Source: Sphingomonas bacterium
GTDB taxonomy: Bacteria > Pseudomonadota > Alphaproteobacteria > Sphingomonadales > Sphingomonadaceae
Assembly (NCBI RefSeq): GCF_903643065.1
Contig: NZ_CAHJWX010000114.1
Coordinates: forward strand, 1 to 6,396
Direction of reading: 5' to 3'
Length of the DNA: 6,396 nt
Numbering within the stretch: position 1 is the first letter of the stretch; the number at the start of each line of letters is the position of its first letter. Below the pieces are notes generated by a model. It searched no databases. It was given only the letters and a program-made list of their open reading frames with translations, and was not told the origin of the DNA. Below are positions 1 through 4,925 of this stretch, piece after piece. A program made the translations under genes and the position numbers.

Positions 1-13
1 ACAGGTCTCTCAT
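1..13 (-). CDS. IS5-family transposase, first four codons (partial)
   Basis: Only the start is visible: ATG at 13-11 followed by codons for R, D and L, then the window ends. A good Shine-Dalgarno sequence (GAGGAG on the minus strand, 21-26) sits 7 bases upstream. Transposases of the IS5/IS427 group commonly start M-(S/R)-D-L-Y-W, and the location just inside a terminal repeat fits. With so few residues the identification depends on context. The DDE catalytic domain, and whether the gene is intact, cannot be judged here. Confidence 0.5.
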
Positions 14-20
14 CCACGGT

Positions 21-26
21 CTCCTC
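21..26 (-). promoter_or_regulatory. Ribosome binding site of the partial transposase
   Basis: The minus strand reads GAGGAG here, 7 bases before the ATG at 13-11. This is a near-ideal spacing. It is the main support for a real start codon so close to the window edge. Confidence 0.5.
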
Positions 27-62
27 ACGGAGCCTGAATCAGATCGCGACGCTCACATCAAT

Positions 63-74
63 GGGTCCTGACCC
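63..74. repeat. Short palindrome at the IS terminus
   Basis: GGGTC-CT-GACCC is a perfect 5-bp inverted repeat with a 2-base spacer at the outermost edge of the inferred insertion sequence. It probably forms part of the terminal inverted repeat recognised by the transposase. The matching repeat at the other end of the element is outside the window, so the true length of the terminal repeat is unknown. Confidence 0.55.
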
Positions 75-77
75 TAG

Positions 78-612
78 ACCCGCGCCCACGCCGTCCACCC
101 GATCGCGGCGGTGCAGAGCGAATACTCGCCCGCATCGCGCAACGTCGAGGTGGCGGTGCTCGAGACCTGCCGCGCGCTGGGCATCGCGCTGGTCGCTTTC
201 TCGCCGGTGTCGCGCGGCCTGCTCGCGGGCGGCGTGCGCGATGCATGGTACGAACCGGGCGACATACGGGCGGCGATGCCGCGCTTCGTGGAGCCCGGCC
301 TGTCGCGCAACCTGATAGTGGTCGACCGGTTCGACGCGATCGCGCGCGACTGCGGGCTGACACCCGCGCAGCTGGCGCTCGGCTGGCTGCTGGCGCAGGG
401 GCCGGACGTCGTGCCGATCCCCGGCACGCGCAGCCTCGCGCATCTCGAGGGAGAACCTCGCCGCGGCGACGCTCGCCCCTCCGGCCGACACGATCGCCGC
501 GGTGAACGCGCTGTTCCCGCCGAACGCGCTGGCCGGCGCGCGCTACCCGGCGGCGATGCAGGCGCAGATCGATACCGAACTGCTCCCCGACGAGGAACTC
601 GCCACCGTCTAG
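78..612 (+). pseudogene. Aldo/keto reductase, C-terminal half, truncated and frameshifted
   Basis: The remnant encodes the C-terminal half of an NADPH-dependent aldo/keto reductase (AKR superfamily TIM barrel), about 177 residues against 320-340 in full-length relatives. Recognisable stretches in order are AHAVHPIAAVQSEYS (from about 84), LGIALVAFSPVSRGLLAGG (from 177), the helix LTPAQLALGWLLAQG, and the cofactor-binding loop VPIPGTRS followed by HLE-ENLAA. Three faults disable it. The N-terminal half with the catalytic Asp/Tyr/Lys is absent, and IS sequence lies there instead. A TAG at 75-77 is in the reading frame. One extra G in the GGG at 449-451 shifts the frame, so that HLE continues as ENLAA only in the next frame, which runs to the TAG at 610-612. 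Without the shift the original frame reads on into meaningless sequence. An assembly error could explain the extra G but not the missing N-terminus. The original substrate cannot be told. Confidence 0.85.
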
Positions 613-1937
613 TGCGCCGCGTCGTCCTGCGCGGGACCCTGCCGGATCGACAGGGTCAGCAGCGCGGCGGCGACGAGCGGCACGGCGTAGATCGCGAAAA
701 TTTCGGTGGTCGACACGCCGCCGCCCACCAGCAGGCCGCCGACGACCGGGCCGGCCACCGCGCCGATGCGGCCGACGCCCAGTGCCCATCCCACGCCCGT
801 CCCCCGGATCGCCGCCGGATAGAGCCGGACCGCCAGGCCCCAGAAGCCGTTGAATCCGCCCTGCACCGTCACGCCGACCATCAGCGCTGTCGCCAGCGTG
901 AGCCACACGGGCATCGCGACGCCCCCGAACACCAGCATCGCCGCCGCCGCCGCGATCAGGAACAGCGCGATCACGCTGTTGAGGCGGAAGCGCACGGCGA
1001 GCGCGCCGACCAGCGCGGTGCCGACGAACGCCCCGAGGTTGTAGATCGCGCCGGCGTAGATCGCCTGGTCCACCGGCAACCCCGCCCGGTTGGCGAGCTT
1101 GGGAATCCACGAGATCACAAAATACAGGTCGAAATAGCCGAGCGTCACCGCCGTCCAGAGCAGCACGCTGTTGCGCGCGAGGCCGCCGGCGAACAGCGCG
1201 CCGACGGCGGTGCGCGACGTCTCGGGGGTGCGCGACGGCAGCGCGTCGAGCACGGCGAGCCCCATCGCGCCGTACACCGCGTTGAGCCGCGCCAGCCCAT
1301 GCCGCGCCCGTCCGCTCGCCAGAAAGGCCGGCGATTCGGGGAGCAGCGCAAGCGCGACAAGCATCAGGACGGCGCTGAGCAGGCCGATCGCCATGAACAG
1401 CGTCGCCCAGCCCGACGCGGCCAGGAACCAGACCGCCGCGAAGGCGGTGATGATCGACGCGAAAGGCCAGCCGGCTTGCACAATCCCGACCGCCAAGCTG
1501 CGATGCCGCGCGGGGGCGAACTCGGCGGCCATCGCCGTCATGCACACGCCGATCGTGCCGACGCCGACGCCGACCGCGAGCCGCGCGAGCATCAGCTCGA
1601 CGACCGACCGCGCGAGGCCCGAGGCCAGCATCGCCGCGGCGACCAGCGCCAGCGCGCCGAGGATCATCGTGCGCCGGCCCAGCCGGTCCGCGAACGGCGC
1701 GACGACCAGGCAGCCGATCGCCATGCCGGCGAGGCTGGCGCTGAACAGCACGCCCAGCCGCTCGGGGCCGATCGCCCATTGCGTCGACAGGATCGGTGCG
1801 ACGAACGACATGACGAGCAGGTCGGCACCGTCGAGCATGTTGAGCACGAAGCAGAAGGCGACGACGAACACGCGCGTCCCCGTCCATCGCTCGTCGGCGC
1901 CGATGGCCGTGGTTGCCGATCCGATCGCAAGGTCCAC
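609..1937 (-). CDS. MFS transporter, aromatic acid:H+ symporter (AAHS, PcaK-like) family
   Basis: This is a 442-residue inner-membrane permease with about 12 hydrophobic segments in two halves. They are separated by a hydrophilic loop near residues 202-245. Family marks are the LDGADLLV motif in TM1 (Asp36 and Asp39, equivalent to the DGxD acid pair of PcaK), motif A ADRLGRR at 83-89 between TM2 and TM3, AAEFAPARHR at 138-147, and RLYPAAIRGTGVGWALGVGR at 371-390. AAHS members import 4-hydroxybenzoate, protocatechuate, quinate, shikimate or related acids with protons; the exact substrate is not readable. Start is GTG at 1937, supported by AGGAAGG 8 bases upstream; no ATG is available before residue 34. 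It follows the dehydroshikimate dehydratase gene by 16 bp, so uptake of an acid feeding protocatechuate formation is the natural role. Its TAG interlocks with the stop of the convergent aldo/keto reductase remnant, and I see no terminator hairpin with a T-run after it. Confidence 0.9.
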   Translation of the reverse strand: MDLAIGSATTAIGADERWTGTRVFVVAFCFVLNMLDGADLLVMSFVAPILSTQWAIGPERLGVLFSASLAGMAIGCLVVAPFADRLGRRTMILGALALVAAAMLASGLARSVVELMLARLAVGVGVGTIGVCMTAMAAEFAPARHRSLAVGIVQAGWPFASIITAFAAVWFLAASGWATLFMAIGLLSAVLMLVALALLPESPAFLASGRARHGLARLNAVYGAMGLAVLDALPSRTPETSRTAVGALFAGGLARNSVLLWTAVTLGYFDLYFVISWIPKLANRAGLPVDQAIYAGAIYNLGAFVGTALVGALAVRFRLNSVIALFLIAAAAAMLVFGGVAMPVWLTLATALMVGVTVQGGFNGFWGLAVRLYPAAIRGTGVGWALGVGRIGAVAGPVVGGLLVGGGVSTTEIFAIYAVPLVAAALLTLSIRQGPAQDDAAH

Positions 1938-1945
1938 GGGGTAGT

Positions 1946-1952
1946 CCTTCCT
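1946..1952 (-). promoter_or_regulatory. Ribosome binding site fixing the GTG start of the MFS gene
   Basis: The minus strand reads AGGAAGG, 8 bases before GTG at 1937-1935. It lies in the 16-bp gap after the TGA of the preceding gene. It supports the GTG over any internal ATG as the start. Confidence 0.75.
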
Positions 1953-1953
1953 G

Positions 1954-3810
1954 TCAGTCGATCACGGTGGGCGCGCGGAACCGGCTCTGCGCCGCCAGTC
2001 GGATCGGCGCGTTCGGGCCGCCATAGCCGTCGTAGCCGCCGCTGCGCTCGACGAACTCAAAGAAGAAGGTCTTGTGGAAGGCGCGGCTGTAAAGCTGGCG
2101 GAAACGACCCAGCCCCTCCTCGTCAATCATCAGGTCGTGGTCGCGCAGCAGCGCGGCGGCGGCAGGGTCGAGGCCGAAGCGCACCACAGCGTCGTCCTGG
2201 TAGTTGGCCGGCACGGGAAGCTGCTCGATGCCGAGCGCGGCGAGTGCGGGCGCGGCGACGTCCATGTCCTCCACCCCGAGCGCGACGTGCTGGAACCCCG
2301 CGCCGAACGACTGGCGCAGGAAACGCGCCGACAGCGCCTCGCGCGCGTCGGTGCCGTTTAGCGTAAAGCGGAAGCTGCCGGTCGCGTTCTGGATGGCCTG
2401 GCTCTGTACCAGCCCGTTGGGATCGATCACGTCCTGCGCGCCGGCAACCTCCACCTCGAACAGCGCGCGCCAGTAGAGCTGCCAGGACAGGAACTCGTCG
2501 TTGAGGACGGTCGCGGCGAGATGGTCGATGCCGGTTACGCCGACGGACGCCGCCTCTGCGTCGCCAACAGGGATGAACTCGTCGGCCCAGATCCGCGGCG
2601 CGGCGACGCGGTCGAGTACGTACACCAGCGTACCGGCGACGCCGCGCAACGCCGGCATGGCGGGCACGTCGCTCACCTCGCGCACGAAGCCCAGCGCGTC
2701 GGCCCGCGCCATCGCTGCGGGCCCGTCCGCCACGACCAGCCCGATCGCGCAGATCGCTGTTCCGTGCAGCGTCCGGTAGGCGGCGGCAAATCCGGTCTCC
2801 TCATAGTTCAGGACGAAGTCGGCGCCGCCATTGCGCCAGTGCTCGACGGCCTTGGCTTGGTGACGCCCGACCAGCCGAAACCCCGCCGACCGCAGCATTC
2901 CCTCGAGCGCCTGGCGATCGGCGGTCTCCGCCGCGAACTCGACGAACGCGATCCGCTCGATCCGCGCGCGAGCCGGCATCGAAGGCGCGGCGCCGATGGC
3001 GCGATGGGCGGCGTCGCGCAACGCGTCGAGCGAGCGGACGCCGTCACGCGCGACCAGCAGCGCCGAACTGGCGCGGAACCGGTCGTTGAAGATCTCGAGA
3101 CTCAGCGGTCCCGCGTAGCCGAGCCGCAGGATCTCCGCGACATATTCGGTCAGCGCCAGCCCGCCCTGCCCCGGCAGGCTGCGGAAGTGGCGGCTCCAGT
3201 AGAGATGGCCCATGTCGAGCAGCGGCGCGTCGGCGAGCTGCACGAAGACGATTCTGGCGGGATCGATCTCGCGGATCGACGTGCTCGGCACCCCGCGCGC
3301 CAGCGAATGGAAGCTGTCGAGGATGATGCCGATGTTGGGATGGTCGACGGCGCGCACGATCTCCCAGGCGACGCGATGATCGTTGACGTGGACGCCCCAG
3401 GCCAGCGCCTCGTAGCCGACCGTGATGCCATACCGCGCCGCGAGCTCGCCCAGGTCGCGCAGGTCGACGACGATCCGGTCCCGGTCCGGCGACGCCAGCG
3501 GCGAGCAGTTGGAGCAGAGCAGAATGCGTGAGCAGCCCAGCTCGCGCATCACCGCGAATTTCTGCTCGATGCGGGCGAACGCCCGTGACCGCCACGGCTC
3601 GGGCATGCCTTCCAGGTCCCGGAACGGCTGGTAGAGCAGGCACTGGAGGCCCAACTCGTCGAGCAGCGCCCTGACCTCGTGCGGGGTCATCGCCGAGGCC
3701 AGGAAATCCGTGTCGAAGATCTCGACACCGCCATAGCCCGCTTCGGCGGCCGCGCGCAGCTTGTCCCCGAGCGTACCGCTCAGCGAGACGGTGGCAATCG
3801 CGTTGGTCAT
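1954..3810 (-). CDS. quiC1: 3-Dehydroshikimate dehydratase, QuiC1-type, fused to HPPD-like VOC domain
   Basis: This 618-residue cytosolic enzyme is predicted to dehydrate 3-dehydroshikimate to protocatechuate, the step joining quinate/shikimate use to the beta-ketoadipate pathway. Residues 1 to about 270 form an AP-endonuclease-2-like TIM barrel with the four metal ligands expected of QuiC1: Glu134 (GYEALAWG), Asp165 (IILDSFHS), Gln191 (FVQLAD) and Glu239 (SLEIFND); His168 and Arg210 are also present. Residues from about 285 to 600 form two VOC modules like 4-hydroxyphenylpyruvate dioxygenase. This part keeps a full 2-His-1-Glu iron triad: His430 (GIDHL), His508 (FQHVAL) and Glu585 (FFFEFVER). 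Length and domain order match pseudomonad QuiC1 (about 630 residues). The ATG at 3810 has AGGAGA 4 bases upstream and overlaps the previous gene's TGA as ATGA, suggesting translational coupling. The frame is open further upstream, but that is shadow of the propeller gene. Automatic annotation may call it sugar phosphate isomerase/epimerase/HPPD. Confidence 0.9.
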   Translation of the reverse strand: MTNAIATVSLSGTLGDKLRAAAEAGYGGVEIFDTDFLASAMTPHEVRALLDELGLQCLLYQPFRDLEGMPEPWRSRAFARIEQKFAVMRELGCSRILLCSNCSPLASPDRDRIVVDLRDLGELAARYGITVGYEALAWGVHVNDHRVAWEIVRAVDHPNIGIILDSFHSLARGVPSTSIREIDPARIVFVQLADAPLLDMGHLYWSRHFRSLPGQGGLALTEYVAEILRLGYAGPLSLEIFNDRFRASSALLVARDGVRSLDALRDAAHRAIGAAPSMPARARIERIAFVEFAAETADRQALEGMLRSAGFRLVGRHQAKAVEHWRNGGADFVLNYEETGFAAAYRTLHGTAICAIGLVVADGPAAMARADALGFVREVSDVPAMPALRGVAGTLVYVLDRVAAPRIWADEFIPVGDAEAASVGVTGIDHLAATVLNDEFLSWQLYWRALFEVEVAGAQDVIDPNGLVQSQAIQNATGSFRFTLNGTDAREALSARFLRQSFGAGFQHVALGVEDMDVAAPALAALGIEQLPVPANYQDDAVVRFGLDPAAAALLRDHDLMIDEEGLGRFRQLYSRAFHKTFFFEFVERSGGYDGYGGPNAPIRLAAQSRFRAPTVID

Positions 3811-4925
3811 GGCGTCTCCTGGCCGATGCCGATGGTCGATGCGGGCCAGCCCCGAACGAGGGCGAGCCGTCCTGCCTGGAACGAGCCTAGCCACAGCTCG
3901 CCATTTGCGATCGCCGCCGCCGACAGGCCGTTGAAGCCCGGTTGCGGCCGGCCGTAGGCGACGGTCGCGATGCGGCCGGCGGGTCGCAGCAGCTCGCCCA
4001 CGACCCAGCCGCGATGGCACAGCATCGGATCGGCGACGCCGTCGACCACGCGGCGCAGGCCGCCGCAGGCCGGCTCGTCCAACCGCATCCCCGCGAGCAG
4101 CAGCCGGCCATCGCTCCAGTGAATGTTGTCGGGCATGAAATCGGGCGCCTCGATCCGCGCGACGGGCCGCCGCGTGTCGGCGCGGTCGAACACCACGACC
4201 GCGTGCCAGCCGAACGCGACGACGTAGAAGCGGTGCTCGTCCGGGTCGGTCTCGAGCCCGTTGTCGCCGGGCAGCTCGGTCCCCGGCAACAACGCGAAGG
4301 CGGAGTCGCCGGGTCGCCACTGCCACACGCCGCCGGTCGCACGGCCGGCGACGAAGTCGGCGATCGTGGTCCCGGGCCTGGTCAGGACGGTCGCCAGCAC
4401 GGAACCGTCGGCAAAGGCAGCGACCGCATTGCCGACCTGCCCGTCGGGCATCGGTAGGCAGCCGCGCCACGTCAGCTGCGGCGCGGGCCCGTCGGTCGCC
4501 CCCGTCACGGCGACGTCGAACAACTCGATCGACTGCCGGCCGCCGTGGTTGACGACCAGCAACAGCCACCGATTCGGGCCTGTGCGTCGCAGCGACAGAC
4601 CGCGAGCGTTAAACAGCGCCGGGTCGACCGGCCCGGGGCAATGTGGATACGCGCGACGGTCGAACGCGATCCGATCCGGGGCGCCGTCATACCATCGCGC
4701 CGCCGTGCGGGCCGGGCCATCGACCAGCTTCAGCCCAGCACCCGGCGCAAAGCCGCTGGCGATCAGCCAGCGGGTGCCGGGGATGGCGACCACGTCCTCG
4801 GGCTTTTCCGGGCCGCAGACATAGGCGAGTTCAGTGTCGCTCGGACAAGGGGGCGCCGGGCCCTGCGCGCGGGCAGCGGCCGGCAGCAGCGCGAGCAGTC
4901 CGCCGAGGAACAGCCTGCTCCTCAT
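3807..4925 (-). CDS. Secreted six-bladed beta-propeller, SMP-30/paraoxonase-like, possible lactonase or esterase
   Basis: This 372-residue protein has a Sec signal peptide: MRSR, a hydrophobic core at 5-15, and a likely cut after ARA at residue 20. The mature part resembles paraoxonases along its length. PEDVV at 42-46 (Glu43/Asp44) matches the PON1 calcium ligands Glu53/Asp54. LLLVVNHGGRQSIELF at 121-136 matches the PON1 strand with His134 (His127 here). Asn222 (DNGLETD), Asp266/Asn267 (PDNIHW) and Asn166 fall near other calcium ligands. The PON1 catalytic His115 is replaced by Arg108 (FNARGLS), so the dyad is incomplete and the reaction is uncertain. Six cysteines in the mature protein (27, 37, 96, 156, 287, 303) fit an oxidising periplasm. 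The ATG directly follows the esterase stop (TAG-ATG) with no Shine-Dalgarno that I can see, and its TGA overlaps the quiC1 start. Fold confidence is good. A lactonase role is only a guess; a non-catalytic binding propeller is possible. Confidence 0.75.
   Translation of the reverse strand: MRSRLFLGGLLALLPAAARAQGPAPPCPSDTELAYVCGPEKPEDVVAIPGTRWLIASGFAPGAGLKLVDGPARTAARWYDGAPDRIAFDRRAYPHCPGPVDPALFNARGLSLRRTGPNRWLLLVVNHGGRQSIELFDVAVTGATDGPAPQLTWRGCLPMPDGQVGNAVAAFADGSVLATVLTRPGTTIADFVAGRATGGVWQWRPGDSAFALLPGTELPGDNGLETDPDEHRFYVVAFGWHAVVVFDRADTRRPVARIEAPDFMPDNIHWSDGRLLLAGMRLDEPACGGLRRVVDGVADPMLCHRGWVVGELLRPAGRIATVAYGRPQPGFNGLSAAAIANGELWLGSFQAGRLALVRGWPASTIGIGQETP
3815..3820 (-). promoter_or_regulatory. 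Ribosome binding site deciding the quiC1 start
   Basis: The minus strand reads AGGAGA, 4 bases before the ATG at 3810-3808 and inside the end of the preceding gene. It decides the start against the long open extension of the same frame upstream. Confidence 0.7.

Larger units (their letters stand above)
1..74 (-). mobile_element. Terminal fragment of an IS5-family (IS427-group-like) insertion sequence
   Basis: Read on the minus strand from about position 74, the sequence starts GGGTCAGGACCCATTGATG, resembling termini I recall for alphaproteobacterial IS5-family elements. It then has a purine-rich ribosome binding site (21-26) and an ATG at 13-11 opening a frame that reads M-R-D-L, the usual N-terminus style of IS427-group transposases. 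The element abuts a decayed aldo/keto reductase gene at a CTAG (74-77). This is a plausible target site, because IS427-group elements favour CTAG or TA. The outer boundary could be 73 or 74, since C74 can belong to either side. The rest of the element and its second end lie outside the window. The family call rests on a short stretch and on recall, so it is likely but not certain. Confidence 0.7.

Noticed and set aside
500..609. Possible terminator for the minus-strand operon
   Set aside because: Some GC-rich self-complementary stretches exist, but no stem is followed by a T-run on the minus strand. GC-rich DNA gives such stems by chance.
58..1887. A 609-codon open frame on the minus strand
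   Set aside because: It overlaps the transporter in another frame and is Arg-rich without membrane segments or motifs. The frame with 12 hydrophobic segments is the real one.
1171..1944. A 257-codon plus-strand open frame
   Set aside because: It is antisense to the transporter, is Ser/Ala/Arg-rich with no recognisable domain, and no Shine-Dalgarno or coding logic supports it.
111..2366. A 751-codon open frame on the plus strand
   Set aside because: Only its first part (to about 449) is real aldo/keto reductase sequence. After the frameshift it runs antisense through the transporter and quiC1 as Arg/Asp/Ala-rich low-complexity sequence with no domain, a typical GC-rich shadow.
3811..4569. 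A 253-codon N-terminal extension of the quiC1 frame
   Set aside because: It is an alternate-frame reading of the beta-propeller gene, rich in Arg and Ala. QuiC1 homologues start at the MTNAIATVSL-like N-terminus, which has its own ribosome binding site.
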